DNA of 64,000 nt from Psychrobacter sp. DAB_AL43B (GTDB taxonomy: Bacteria > Pseudomonadota > Gammaproteobacteria > Pseudomonadales > Moraxellaceae): NCBI RefSeq assembly GCF_900168255.1, contig NZ_LT799838.1, positions 992,001 to 1,056,000 on the forward strand. The letters run 5' to 3'. The stretch's first letter is position 1. Every line of letters starts with the position of its first letter. The position numbers and the translations under genes were made by a program. Below, piece by piece: positions 1 through 8,834 of the stretch. A model generated the notes under the pieces. That model was not told where the DNA came from. It saw nothing but the letters and a program-made list of their open reading frames with translations, and made no database searches.

Positions 1-179
1 AAAGCATCAAATATTAAATTAGATGGCAAGCATCTGATGTGCTTATAAGATGTTTACCATTTTATGGATTTATAAGCGCCATACAATCATTGCTTTGTAG
101 CAAAATGCATAAAATTACGGTCAATATGAACAGTTTTTGTAAATGACGCGATATGCTTAAATTATGCTATAAGTTACGT

Positions 180-246
180 CATTGTGACCGCCTAAATAAT
201 TAATAACTCTATACTGACGTGCTGAAAATTAACATTGTGACCGCCT
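180..246. repeat. Direct repeat upstream of recJ
   Basis: The 14-base word cattgtgaccgcct occurs at 180-193 and again at 233-246, a 53-base period, just before recJ. The rest of 1-269 is AT-rich with no supportable gene. The repeat could be a protein-binding site for recJ control or chance; no function is claimed. Confidence 0.4.
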
Positions 247-269
247 GCCAAAGCCAGTAGAATACCGAT

Positions 270-2096
270 ATGCTAAATTTAACCCCCCGTTATATCAGCA
301 CTCGCATCGACGAGTTGCCCGCCGCGTTGCAACCACTTGCCGCCCAATCCTTCACCCTTGCTCGCCTATATGCGGGTCGAGGGATCGTGCAACCTGATGA
401 ACTTGAAACTCAGTTATCCGGTTTGTTACCTGCTGAGAGGCTAAAAGGTATTATTGAGGCGGTAAATCTCTTAGATGTCGCCATCGATGAAGGGCAACGT
501 ATTCTTATCGTTGGTGACTTTGATTGCGATGGGGCCACCAGTACTGCGCTCATGATGCGCGCGCTGACAGCGATGGGTGCTAAGGTAGACTTTTTGGTGC
601 CGGATCGCTTTAAATACGGTTATGGTCTGACGCCAGAGATTGTCGAATTAGGTATTGAGACTTATCAGCCGCAAATGATTGTCACGGTAGACAATGGAAT
701 CTCAAGCCATGAAGGTGTTGCACGTGCGCAGGCTGATGGTATCACCGTCATTATCACTGACCATCACCTGACGACTAAAGAGACGCCACCTGCGGAAGCC
801 GTGGTCAACCCCAATCAGCTCGATTGTAATTTTACCAGTAAAGCGCTCGTGGGCGTTGGCGTGGCGTTTTATGTACTGGGGCGACTTGCGAAACTACGCC
901 GCGAAGTGGGCAAGTCTACTGTCCAAGTAAGTCAGTATCTGGATTTAGTGGCGCTTGGGACGATTGCTGATGTTGGTGTCCTTGATAAAAACAATCGTAT
1001 TTTAGTACATCATGGGTTGAACGCCATTCGTCAGGGGCGCTGCTCTTTGGGTATATTAGCGTTATTAGAGCAAGCAGGTCGTGATCCCAAAAAACTACAG
1101 GCGCAAGACTTTGGTTTTGTCTTAGGGCCGCGTATCAATGCCGCTGGTCGTATGGATAATATGCGCATCGGTATCGAGTGTTTACTAGCGGATGACTGGC
1201 AAACCGCGCAACGATTGGCGCAAGAGCTTGAGCAGCTCAATCGTATACGTCGTCAAGTAGAAGGCGAGATGCGTGAGCAAGCGGATAGCATCGTCCAAGC
1301 GTTAGCTACTGCTGCTACAGATATTGATGACAATGCTAATGCTGACGAAAGCGCTGATATGATTATTCAGCATAAAACTGAGAAACAGGTTGTTAATAAT
1401 CACGATCGCAGTATTGTGTTATATCAAGATGACTGGCACCAAGGCGTGATCGGTATCGTTGCAGGTCGCTTAAAAGAAAGCCATTATTTGCCTAGCATTG
1501 TTTTTGCGCCAGCGGATACTAAGCGCACGGGTGACGATGATGCTATTAAAGGCTCGGCGCGTTCTATCGCAGGCGTGCATATTCGTGATGCGATTGAGCA
1601 AGTTGCCGAACGTCATCCTGATTTAATCAGCCATTTTGGTGGTCATGCGATGGCAGCAGGATTGACATTGAAACGGGGTAATTTTGATGGCTTTGTGACA
1701 GCTCTTAGCGACGTACTGGCACAGATGGATGATGAAGTATTTGCTGAGCAGAAATTTACCGATGGTCCTTTGCAAGCGGGCGACTTTAGCTTATGGCTCG
1801 CTGAGCATTTAGCGGATGCCAGCATTTGGGGACATGGATTCGCGCCCCCGATATTTGATGGTGTATTTGAAGTCTTAAACTTTAAAATACTAAAAGACAA
1901 ACATCTTAAGTTATCTCTGCGTTATCCCGATGTGCAGTACCCAATTGAGGCAATTCAATTTAACTTTGATAGCAGTGCTTGGGATTACCGCGCCGAAAAA
2001 GTGCATATATTGTTTGAGTTAGATATCAATGAGTGGAATGGCAAACAAAGCTTGCAATTAATGGTTAAGGATTTGGCGGTTATTACTGAGGTCTAA
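270..2096 (+). CDS. recJ: Single-stranded-DNA-specific exonuclease RecJ
   Basis: RecJ degrades single-stranded DNA 5' to 3' in RecF-pathway recombination, mismatch repair and base-excision repair. The 608-residue protein shows the DHH phosphoesterase signature: VGDFDCDGATS (Asp83, Asp85, Asp87, metal-binding), a DNGIS motif near residue 142 and ITDHHL near residue 166. The DHHA1-domain motif FGGHAMAAGL lies in the C-terminal half, followed by the OB-type C-terminal region. Length is close to the usual 570-610 residues. There is no strong ribosome-binding site before the ATG, but the N-terminus (MLNLTPRYISTR) looks natural. A hairpin terminator follows. The acidic stretch around residues 350-370 (DDNANADESAD) is a lineage-specific insertion. 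Identification is firm. Confidence 0.97.
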   Translation: MLNLTPRYISTRIDELPAALQPLAAQSFTLARLYAGRGIVQPDELETQLSGLLPAERLKGIIEAVNLLDVAIDEGQRILIVGDFDCDGATSTALMMRALTAMGAKVDFLVPDRFKYGYGLTPEIVELGIETYQPQMIVTVDNGISSHEGVARAQADGITVIITDHHLTTKETPPAEAVVNPNQLDCNFTSKALVGVGVAFYVLGRLAKLRREVGKSTVQVSQYLDLVALGTIADVGVLDKNNRILVHHGLNAIRQGRCSLGILALLEQAGRDPKKLQAQDFGFVLGPRINAAGRMDNMRIGIECLLADDWQTAQRLAQELEQLNRIRRQVEGEMREQADSIVQALATAATDIDDNANADESADMIIQHKTEKQVVNNHDRSIVLYQDDWHQGVIGIVAGRLKESHYLPSIVFAPADTKRTGDDDAIKGSARSIAGVHIRDAIEQVAERHPDLISHFGGHAMAAGLTLKRGNFDGFVTALSDVLAQMDDEVFAEQKFTDGPLQAGDFSLWLAEHLADASIWGHGFAPPIFDGVFEVLNFKILKDKHLKLSLRYPDVQYPIEAIQFNFDSSAWDYRAEKVHILFELDINEWNGKQSLQLMVKDLAVITEV

Positions 2097-2122
2097 AATT
2101 ATTTCTTGTCGCTATTGAGCTA

Positions 2123-2158
2123 AAAAGGGCGTTAATCATAAAGATTAATGCCCTTTTT
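2123..2158 (+). terminator. Rho-independent terminator after recJ
   Basis: Stem AAAAGGGCGTTAATC pairs with GATTAATGCCCTTTT (one G-T pair) around an ATAAA loop and is followed by a T run. The A run on the left arm means it could also terminate the convergent gene at 2201-3034. Confidence 0.85.
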
Positions 2159-2200
2159 CTGACTTTACGTTTTGTTGTTTTTGATATAAAACTAATTATA

Positions 2201-3034
2201 TTAAAGCGAATGCTTTTTCATCAGACTAATATCTGGGAAGTGCCAATCATAGCGTACTGCCATCATGCGAATCACAAAAATAGTCATCATCGTTGACGCT
2301 TCTTTTATCCAAGGCGTAATGCCCATGCCTTCCATGACAAAATACAATATCCCACCGATAATCGCTGCGGTCACATAAATCTCACGCTGCAATACTAATG
2401 GAATCTCATTACATAGCATGTCACGAATGACACCGCCGAATAAAATATTCAATACCCCAAGTAAGATACAGATAGGAATATTTGCACCCATTTCTTGCGC
2501 CACTTGTATACCAATTAAGGTGAAAATTGCTAGTGCCAAGCCATCAAAGAGCTTTAATAAGCCATCCACATGGCGGGCCTTTGGGTTACAAAATATCTGA
2601 AAGCCAACGGAAGTAATAGTAATGATTAATAGATAATTCATATTGACCATCCAAAATAATGGATAGCGATCAAGAATAATATCACGCGCGGTAGGGCCGC
2701 TGATAGCTGCAATCATAGCCACTAGAATACAGCCGAACACATCAAAGTTTTTATGCTTTGCTAAAATCGTTCCTGAGACGCTACAAGCAAAAATGCCGAA
2801 CATTTCCAGCCAAAACATAAATGAAGTTGGCTCAAATCGCGTGACAAACTCAGGTGTTAGAGCTAGCGGATTTTGCGTTACTGCATTAACAGCCGGTCCA
2901 ACAGAGGCAGCAATGTTAGAGGTGGCAGTCACGCTTAAGGGCGCGGCGAACAATAGATCAAAAGGTTGACCAAATAAAGTAATACAGCAGGCATTCAGCC
3001 ACGCATAGACATTGACACTCATAATACTGATCAT
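2201..3034 (-). CDS. TRIC-type cation channel family protein (UPF0126), paralog 1
   Basis: Inner-membrane protein of the bacterial TRIC (trimeric intracellular cation channel, UPF0126/YadS) family. Two homologous three-helix repeats are visible: the first starts near MFWLEMFGIFACSVSGTILA (about residue 73), the second near LKLFDGLALAIFTLIGIQVA. Each is followed by an R-D-containing turn (ARDIILDRYPLFWM and VIRDMLCNEIPLVL). The first 70 residues are an unusual N-terminal extension rich in Ala, Thr and Val. No clear ribosome-binding site picks between the first ATG and Met73, so the true start may be internal. The glycine kink normally seen in repeat 1 (GGGTLRD in the neighbour) reads SGPTARD here. 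It is a tandem paralog of 3096-3731. Family membership is firm; the transported ion is not known. Confidence 0.88.
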   Translation of the reverse strand: MISIMSVNVYAWLNACCITLFGQPFDLLFAAPLSVTATSNIAASVGPAVNAVTQNPLALTPEFVTRFEPTSFMFWLEMFGIFACSVSGTILAKHKNFDVFGCILVAMIAAISGPTARDIILDRYPLFWMVNMNYLLIITITSVGFQIFCNPKARHVDGLLKLFDGLALAIFTLIGIQVAQEMGANIPICILLGVLNILFGGVIRDMLCNEIPLVLQREIYVTAAIIGGILYFVMEGMGITPWIKEASTMMTIFVIRMMAVRYDWHFPDISLMKKHSL

Positions 3035-3054
3035 AAGGATTCACACAGAAAATT

Positions 3055-3110
3055 CGCTTAGTAAGTTAACAGGTGGCTAAGCGTTTAGTCACCTGTTAAC
3101 TTACTAAGCG
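3055..3110. repeat. 26-bp near-perfect inverted repeat between paralogs
   Basis: Arms 3055-3080 and 3085-3110 are reverse complements with a single mismatch around a 4-base loop. The right arm contains the last codons and stop of the downstream TRIC paralog (stop at 3096-3098). No T run follows, so it is a poor textbook terminator, but a very stable RNA hairpin would form at the 3' end of that transcript. Confidence 0.85.
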
Positions 3111-3731
3111 AATGGAAGGAAGATGCCAATCAAATCTCAATGCCAGCATGCGCACGGCAAAGATGACAAACAGCATAGTAAATTCGTTTGCTATAGCGTC
3201 AAGACCCCAGTAGTCGAGCACCAAATACGTCAATGACCCTGCGACACTGGCAGTGATATAAATCTCACGCTGGAGTAACAAAGGTATTTCATTACAGATA
3301 ATATCACGTAATAAGCCACCGATAATGGCAGTCCAAACTCCCATCATGACAGCGATAACTGGTGACATATCTTGCGCCAATGCCACTTTAAAACCGATAA
3401 CGCTGAATGCTGCCAAACCAATGGCATCAAAGAGTTTGAGCGCATTATCAATCTTATGATACAGATGAAAAAATATTTGTAAGATAAGCGAGGTGAGGGT
3501 AATAACAATCACATAGTTAAGATCGGTCATCCAAAATAATGGATGGCGATCGAGCGCCATGTCTCGTAGCGTACCACCGCCAATGGCATTGACCATAGAC
3601 ACTAGGATACAGCCCGCAACATCAAAGCCTTTATGCTGAGCGAGCAACGTACCAGCGATAGCGCAAGCAATCACCCCAACCATATCTAATAAATATAGTA
3701 GAATATCTGGGAAAATGAAACTATTTATCAT
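3096..3731 (-). CDS. TRIC-type cation channel family protein (UPF0126), paralog 2
   Basis: Second member of the TRIC/UPF0126 family, 211 residues, the usual family length and without the N-terminal extension of its neighbour. Two internal repeats begin at LLYLLDMVGVIACAIAGTLLA and at LKLFDAIGLAAFSVIGFKVA. The conserved glycine kinks are intact (GGGTLRDMALDRHPLFWM, GGLLRDIICNEIPLLL). Both halves are strongly hydrophobic, consistent with six or seven membrane helices. It reads toward paralog 1 on the same strand and probably arose by tandem duplication. The stop codon lies inside the 3055-3110 inverted repeat. Confidence 0.9.
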   Translation of the reverse strand: MINSFIFPDILLYLLDMVGVIACAIAGTLLAQHKGFDVAGCILVSMVNAIGGGTLRDMALDRHPLFWMTDLNYVIVITLTSLILQIFFHLYHKIDNALKLFDAIGLAAFSVIGFKVALAQDMSPVIAVMMGVWTAIIGGLLRDIICNEIPLLLQREIYITASVAGSLTYLVLDYWGLDAIANEFTMLFVIFAVRMLALRFDWHLPSIRLVS

Positions 3732-3746
3732 TGATGTTTTTTAGCC

Positions 3747-4916
3747 TCACCCATCTTTTGCAAATAATATCAGCCCTAGCATAATCAGCCCGATACCGAC
3801 TAAGCCCAATGCCGAAGGTATCGCATTATTTAGCAGTAATATACCGCCAATTAAAGCAAATATGACCTCGCTGGCTTGGGTAGAGTCCACGCCAGCGACT
3901 TCACTTGACGTCACTGCTTGCTCACGGGCATATAAAAATATACTTGTCGCGGCAACGCCTGCCAATAAAGCCACCAGCAAAGTATTGAATAGCTGCGAGG
4001 TAGCAGGTGCTTCAGGGCGCACTATCAAGCCTAAAATTAGCCAAAATGGTAAACTACCAAGGGTCATTAGCCATATTTTATTAAAGGCGTTTTGCAGTAA
4101 GGTCGTCTCAATAGCAGGAATACGAGCGATTAGGTTTTGTAATGCAGAGGTTGGCTGAGTAGTGGTCGTGCTATTTGCATTTAGCGTGTTGTTTGGCACA
4201 TCATGAGGGCGTGTATCGACAGCTTGTGTGGCAACAGAGAGCACTGGCGCTTCGGTGATAAGTTGTTGTGTATGCGTGTCGATATTATTTTGATGGTCGG
4301 CGCTTTCTCTTGCTTGTTGTCGCTCAGCAGTATGTTTGCGAGAGTTGTGGGAGACTTGCCAAACCAGTTGATTACCGATGGGGTAACTAAACGCCGCAAC
4401 CAGCGCAGGCAGAGCGCCATATAGCAGCATATCAGCCATTGGAACGGTATTGATATCTGCTAGGGCAGAGGCACGTAATCCCTCGCTGACGTTGACGAGT
4501 ACCACGCCAATAAAGACCAGCAGCGCATAAAGAATGAATTTTTTATCAAAGCGTTGCCCAAATGCCAATAATACCAACAGACTGGTAACTACGGTAAACA
4601 TAAAAGTCGCCGCGACGACCCAGCCGGCAACGTGGTCACCAGCATAGCAAATGCCAGTATAAAATACACCAAAGCCGATACTACCGGTAGTGCACCAAAA
4701 TCGCCAATGCTGAAAGAAGATAGCGCTCAATTCTTTAATGCGCCCAAAGCCATGCTGCATCGTAATAATGACGGTGATGATTAACCACATAAATAAATAG
4801 CGCAGACTCGCTGACCAAAACCAATGGCCACCGGCACTACTCATCAGCTCATTTAAGATAAACGTGGAGCTAAAGAACGCACCGGCCAATAAGCCCAATA
4901 AAATTAGTTTGACCAT
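3747..4916 (-). CDS. DMT-superfamily multidrug-efflux-like membrane protein (EmrE-type)
   Basis: A 389-residue inner-membrane protein resembling the 'putative multidrug resistance efflux transporter' branch of the drug/metabolite transporter superfamily. The N-terminal half has about five hydrophobic helices starting at LILLGLLAGAFFSSTFILNELM; the C-terminal half has four or five more and ends VGIGLIMLGLILFAKDG. About 85 hydrophilic residues (from QVSHNSRKH to QPTSALQNL, rich in Thr, Gln, Asn and His) separate the halves and are not typical of the family. The start is supported by AAGGAC seven bases upstream. It is the first of a minus-strand run with the TRIC genes 15 bases downstream. The substrate cannot be told from sequence. 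Confidence 0.8.
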   Translation of the reverse strand: MVKLILLGLLAGAFFSSTFILNELMSSAGGHWFWSASLRYLFMWLIITVIITMQHGFGRIKELSAIFFQHWRFWCTTGSIGFGVFYTGICYAGDHVAGWVVAATFMFTVVTSLLVLLAFGQRFDKKFILYALLVFIGVVLVNVSEGLRASALADINTVPMADMLLYGALPALVAAFSYPIGNQLVWQVSHNSRKHTAERQQARESADHQNNIDTHTQQLITEAPVLSVATQAVDTRPHDVPNNTLNANSTTTTQPTSALQNLIARIPAIETTLLQNAFNKIWLMTLGSLPFWLILGLIVRPEAPATSQLFNTLLVALLAGVAATSIFLYAREQAVTSSEVAGVDSTQASEVIFALIGGILLLNNAIPSALGLVGIGLIMLGLILFAKDG

Positions 4917-5002
4917 CCATGTGTCCTTATAGCTGCCTAGCTATTTATTTATATTATCCATACAGATTATTTATTTGGAGCATTTATTCAGGTTTTCGGA
5001 TG

Positions 5003-5725
5003 TTATTTACCTTTAGCATCCGCCCAAATAATTTTGTGTAATTGCAACTGAAAACGTACCGGCAAGGCATCGCTTAATATCCATTCAGCAAGCTCTCGCG
5101 CTAATACAGGCACATCAGGGCTACTGTCATTCTCAGCGACATTGAACATTGGTGAAAACCAAACTGTACCGACCAATTCATCTAGCTTATATTCGATAAG
5201 TTTGGCCTTTGCCCAGTCATAGTCTTTACGGTTCATAATCACAAACTTAAGCTGATCGTGCTGAGTCAGATAATCAAGATTTGACCATAAATTTTTATCA
5301 ACTTCGCCTGAGCTTGGGGTTTTCAGATCCATCACCTTGCTGACCGCTGGTGGGACGTTTTCGACCGTCAGTGCACCTGCGGTTTCAAGTGAGATTTCAT
5401 AATCGTCATTCAGCAAACGTGTCATCAATTCAATGGCATTTGGCTGCGCTAAAGGCTCGCCACCAGTTAGACAAATGCGCTTACACGGGAAGCTTGCGAT
5501 AGTCGTCATGATGGTCTCAAGCGACTGACGCTCGCCGCCACTAAAAGCATATTCGGTATCGCAGTAGACGCAGCGCAGTGGACAGCCAGTTAGGCGGACG
5601 AATATGGTCGGCAAACCTGAGGTCAGCGCCTCACCTTGCAAGGAATAAAAAATCTCGGTCAAACGTAACCCAGCTTCTGGATCAGTAACAGGAATCGCAG
5701 AAGTGCGTAAAGATAACTCACTCAT
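5003..5725 (-). CDS. queE: 7-carboxy-7-deazaguanine synthase QueE
   Basis: Radical-SAM enzyme converting 6-carboxy-5,6,7,8-tetrahydropterin to 7-carboxy-7-deazaguanine in queuosine (tRNA) biosynthesis. The cluster-binding motif GCPLRCVYCDTEYAF supplies Cys48, Cys52 and Cys55 in the CX3CX2C spacing, preceded by FYSLQGEA and followed by the SAM-site motif CLTGGEPLAQP. Length (240) suits the gammaproteobacterial form. queC and queD are not adjacent. The ribosome-binding site is weak. Confidence 0.95.
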   Translation of the reverse strand: MSELSLRTSAIPVTDPEAGLRLTEIFYSLQGEALTSGLPTIFVRLTGCPLRCVYCDTEYAFSGGERQSLETIMTTIASFPCKRICLTGGEPLAQPNAIELMTRLLNDDYEISLETAGALTVENVPPAVSKVMDLKTPSSGEVDKNLWSNLDYLTQHDQLKFVIMNRKDYDWAKAKLIEYKLDELVGTVWFSPMFNVAENDSSPDVPVLARELAEWILSDALPVRFQLQLHKIIWADAKGK

Positions 5726-5860
5726 AATATTTCAAATACAATTAGATGTTGATAAAGTGATTAAACCTTTATCAATCGTAATAAAAAGGCGGTTTGTGGT
5801 ACGTGTCGCGTTATGTCTGAATAAGGCTAAAACAAGAGATGGATTATAACGTAATGTCTG

Positions 5861-5890
5861 TTATTAAGCTGCTATTAAGCTGCTATTAAG
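5861..5890. repeat. Short tandem repeat, 11-base unit
   Basis: Almost three copies of tattaagctgc in a row in the queE-dapD intergenic space. Simple local duplication; no function apparent. Confidence 0.6.
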
Positions 5891-5894
5891 TGAC

Positions 5895-5925
5895 AAAAAA
5901 AATGCCGGAGTAAACCCCAGCATCT
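5895..5925 (-). terminator. Terminator after dapD
   Basis: On the minus strand ATGCTGG pairs with CCGGCAT (one T-G pair) and is followed by eight T. It sits about 80 bases beyond the dapD stop. Confidence 0.75.
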
Positions 5926-5960
5926 TTTTATTATTCAAAACAGCGAATGTATTGAATAAA

Positions 5961-6003
5961 TATAGTGACTAAATGTAGTAACTAAACATAGTAACTAAGC
6001 ATT
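5961..6003. repeat. Imperfect 13-base tandem repeat at the dapD 3' end
   Basis: Three imperfect copies of tagtaactaaaca run up to the dapD stop codon. Probably slippage-generated. Confidence 0.5.
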
Positions 6004-6824
6004 TAGGCTAAACGTAATAACTCATTTACTGATGTTTTAGCACGGGTTTGTGCATCGACTTTTTTCACGATAATAGCTGCATATAAGCTGTGTGTGCCAT
6101 CTTCAGACGGTAAGCTGCCCGGTACAACGACTGAGCCAGCTGGTACACGGCCGCGATGGATTTCACCTGTTTCACGATCATAAATGCGGGTAGATTGACC
6201 GATATAAACGCCCATAGAAATGACAGCGCCTTCTTCTACGATAACCCCTTCAACGATTTCAGAGCGTGCGCCGATAAAGCAGTTATCTTCAATGATAGTT
6301 GGGTTGGCTTGTAGCGGTTCTAAGACGCCACCGATACCAACACCACCAGATAGATGGACGTTTTTACCGATTTGGGCGCATGAACCAACCGTCGCCCATG
6401 TATCTACCATTGCGCCTTGATCAATATAAGCACCGATGTTGACATACGACGGCATCAATACTGCACCGGCTGCAATGTATGAGCCTTTACGAGCAACCGC
6501 TGGTGGCACAACACGTACCCCTGCTTCTTTAAATTGTGCTTCAGTCCAGTCAGCAAACTTAGTCGGAACTTTGTCATAAAACTGCAGGTGTTCGCCAGCT
6601 GCTTGAATGTAGTTGTCATTTAGGCGGAAAGATAGCAGTACGGCTTTTTTTGCCCACTGATTAACGACCCATTCGCCATCCTTTTTTTCTGCAACGCGCA
6701 ATGTACCGTTATCTAACTGCTCAAGCACTTGCTCAATAGCATTACGTACGTCTTGTGGCATAGTACTTGGGCTGTATTCGTTACGGTGTTCAAAAGCTTG
6801 TTCGATGGTCTGTTGTAATGACAT
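6003..6824 (-). CDS. dapD: Tetrahydrodipicolinate N-succinyltransferase DapD
   Basis: Catalyses succinylation of 2,3,4,5-tetrahydrodipicolinate from succinyl-CoA, a step of the succinylase branch of lysine/diaminopimelate synthesis. The 273-residue length matches E. coli DapD. An N-terminal helical domain is followed by a left-handed beta-helix of hexapeptide repeats ([59 protein letters not shown]). AGGGA lies before the ATG. The gene stands alone with its own terminator. Confidence 0.97.
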   Translation of the reverse strand: MSLQQTIEQAFEHRNEYSPSTMPQDVRNAIEQVLEQLDNGTLRVAEKKDGEWVVNQWAKKAVLLSFRLNDNYIQAAGEHLQFYDKVPTKFADWTEAQFKEAGVRVVPPAVARKGSYIAAGAVLMPSYVNIGAYIDQGAMVDTWATVGSCAQIGKNVHLSGGVGIGGVLEPLQANPTIIEDNCFIGARSEIVEGVIVEEGAVISMGVYIGQSTRIYDRETGEIHRGRVPAGSVVVPGSLPSEDGTHSLYAAIIVKKVDAQTRAKTSVNELLRLA

Positions 6825-7039
6825 AAAAATCCCTAAAATTGATGAAAGGTAAATAAAATGGTGGTAATGAGTGTGGTCGGCTATAAGAAGCTTACCGTAT
6901 TGTTAATAATTTAGCGCTTATTTCACAGTTTTTCTTCAGTTTTATGGGCAATCATTGAGATGGCAGGTTACCTTTGAATTCATAACAATGTTTTATCAGA
7001 TAGATAAAATACTATCATTACTGAATAATTACCTGCTTT

Positions 7040-7327
7040 TTAACTATCTACTTTACTGCTCATTTTTTTAAGATAATCTACAAACGCTAAGGTGGCGGCT
7101 CTATTGCCGTCACATCCCATCTCCTGAACTTCAATTTTCCATAAGTAATCAAAAATTATTTTCCCATCAGCATTTTTACAGATCAGCTCATATAGTTCAG
7201 GTACATAAGAATCGTACTCTCCTATCGAATGTGGAACATCTGAAATACCTATAGGATCCCATTTATAATGCAATGCTTCTGCTATAAATTTATAGAGGTT
7301 CATATCTATTTTGTTTGCTATAAACAC
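7040..7327 (-). CDS. Small hypothetical protein, DUF1871-like
   Basis: A 95-residue soluble protein. The segment WDPIGISDVP...EYDSYVPELYELI resembles DUF1871-type proteins, which carry a WDPIG...DEYDSY pattern; the match is from memory and not tested. Its start lies three bases from the stop of the alpha/beta hydrolase gene, so the two are probably co-transcribed. No catalytic motif or signal sequence is seen and the function is unknown. Confidence 0.6.
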   Translation of the reverse strand: MFIANKIDMNLYKFIAEALHYKWDPIGISDVPHSIGEYDSYVPELYELICKNADGKIIFDYLWKIEVQEMGCDGNRAATLAFVDYLKKMSSKVDS

Positions 7328-7329
7328 TT

Positions 7330-8271
7330 TCAGCCACCTGCAGTATTACTATTTATCCAGCCTAATATGTCTTGATAAACCTGCTCTTTATTTTGTTCAT
7401 GGAGTGGTTCATGGCGCATGTGAGGGTAGAGTTGTACAGATACATTGCTGAAATGCTGTTTCTCTAAACGGCTAGCAATTTTGCGAATGCCACGGCCCAT
7501 ATCACCGATAGGATCATTTTCTCCACTGATAAATAGTATCGGAAAATCCTTAGCAATCGTCGTGGCCCAGTTTTTATTCAATCCTGCTTCCATCAGAGTA
7601 AATAAAGTCATAAAACCGTTATTGGTAAAGGTAAAACCGTTTAATGGATCGGCTTCGTACGCTTCGACAGCGGCGGGGTCTTCATTTAGCCACGCAAACT
7701 GTGAAGAGGAAATACGATTGTTAAGCTTACTATTGAGTACCTTATTCATCGCATTAGCAAGTATGGTGTTTGGCTTTTTAGGCGCGGCTTTTGCCAGTAG
7801 CTTATTAACAGGCAGTAATACTTTGGTCAATGGATTGGCAGCCGCTGTGCCCATTAGGATTGCGCCCGTAAAGTCTCGCGCATGGTGCTTGAGTACGTTG
7901 CGTACAATAAACGAACCCATAGAATGACCCATCACAAAGTGCGGAACAGTCGGATGACGAGCTTTTAAGCTATCTGCCATGATGATGACATCTTTTAATA
8001 GCGACTGTACAGGATGCTCATGCCCAAAAAACCCCAAGTCTTTGGCAGATTTGACGGTTTTCCCATGCCCGAGCTGATCATAAGTCGCGACGGCAATACC
8101 GTGATCGGCTAAAAACTGTGCGAAATCTGCATAACGACCGCTATGTTCTGCCATGCCGTGAACTATCAGCAGGGTGGCGGTAATAGTGGTATCACTATCA
8201 CTTGGCTCAAAAAAAGTGTGATGTAGATAATGAGTATTGTCAGAGGAGGTGATTTGTTCAGAGTTACTCAT
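7330..8271 (-). CDS. Alpha/beta hydrolase, monoacylglycerol-lipase-like
   Basis: A 313-residue serine hydrolase of the Hydrolase_4 (serine aminopeptidase S33 / monoacylglycerol lipase-like) group. Visible features are the oxyanion-hole strand LLIVHGMAEHSGRY, the nucleophile elbow MGHSMGSF, the acid region FISGENDPIGDMG and a late His in YPHMRHEPLHE. There is no signal peptide, so a cytoplasmic esterase/lipase is likely. It lies upstream of, and almost touches, the small DUF1871-like gene. Confidence 0.85.
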   Translation of the reverse strand: MSNSEQITSSDNTHYLHHTFFEPSDSDTTITATLLIVHGMAEHSGRYADFAQFLADHGIAVATYDQLGHGKTVKSAKDLGFFGHEHPVQSLLKDVIIMADSLKARHPTVPHFVMGHSMGSFIVRNVLKHHARDFTGAILMGTAAANPLTKVLLPVNKLLAKAAPKKPNTILANAMNKVLNSKLNNRISSSQFAWLNEDPAAVEAYEADPLNGFTFTNNGFMTLFTLMEAGLNKNWATTIAKDFPILFISGENDPIGDMGRGIRKIASRLEKQHFSNVSVQLYPHMRHEPLHEQNKEQVYQDILGWINSNTAGG

Positions 8272-8513
8272 AAGAATCCAGTCCTTGAATGGTTAAGAAT
8301 ACGATGAGATAGATTATATATATTTTATGGCGTCATTATAGGGGTAAGTTATAACCACAACCAATTTAATCACAAAGCTTTTATGTAGTGAGATTTATTT
8401 TCAGTGATTATATCTGGGGCGACTATCAGAATATCAGACAGCATTCTTTTAATAAACATCTGGAACCAGTAGAAAAAGAGAAACGATACTTTAATAAAAA
8501 CCTCTTATCAGGT

Positions 8514-8537
8514 GTCCTAAATTAGTTGACCACTACA
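8514..8537. mobile_element. Solo insertion-sequence end (remnant)
   Basis: The word gtcctaaattagttgacca at 8514-8532 recurs in the same orientation at 10750-10768, and the next five bases match at four positions. It abuts the exact place where vgrG homology breaks off. This fits the terminal repeat of an IS3-like element whose body has been deleted. The IS identity is inferred, not proven. Confidence 0.45.
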
Positions 8538-8785
8538 GCTGAGCTATCGATCAGCGTGTAAGGTGTTTGCTGATGAGTTGTAGTTTGCTGTTCTTCTGCA
8601 ATAGTCTCAAGTTGCGTCTTAATCGCGTTATGGTCATTCACTTGTCGACCAAGGCCCCGTTGCCAGTTGCGTTAATCGCTCAGTTAAGTGTTGGCCACCT
8701 AAGGCAGTCTGGGTCAGAGTCGGGGTATGCTGTTGATAGTTGTGCTCTACAGATTGCGCATGAGTTTGCGGTTGAGTGGAGAGGA
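8538..8785 (-). pseudogene. vgrG internal fragment (remnant D)
   Basis: On the minus strand this segment encodes a stretch matching the long VgrG from about STQPQTH through PTLTQTALGGQH to TPYTLIDS. One inserted C in the glycine-rich stretch after QLATG shifts the frame. Homology stops at the IS-end repeat on one side and, on the other, at a junction beside the terminator of the neighbouring lipoprotein gene. It cannot make a functional spike. It is the most decayed of three vgrG fragments here. Confidence 0.88.
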
Positions 8786-8794
8786 CTAGAAATA

Positions 8795-8817
8795 AAAAGC
8801 CACCCAAGGGTGGTTTA
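8795..8817 (-). terminator. Terminator after lipoprotein pseudogene
   Basis: Minus strand: ACCACCC, TT loop, GGGTGG, then a T-rich run. It is positionally equivalent to the terminator at 14956-14980 behind the intact paralog. Confidence 0.75.
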
Positions 8818-8834
8818 GAACGAAATATAAAAAA

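Noticed and set aside
5861..6003. Possible CRISPR-like repeats near dapD
   Set aside because: Units of 11-13 bases without spacers; simple tandem repeats.
8385..8521. Short plus-strand open frame ending in the IS-end repeat, possible transposase tail
   Set aside because: Fewer than 50 codons and no residue pattern I can assign to a transposase.
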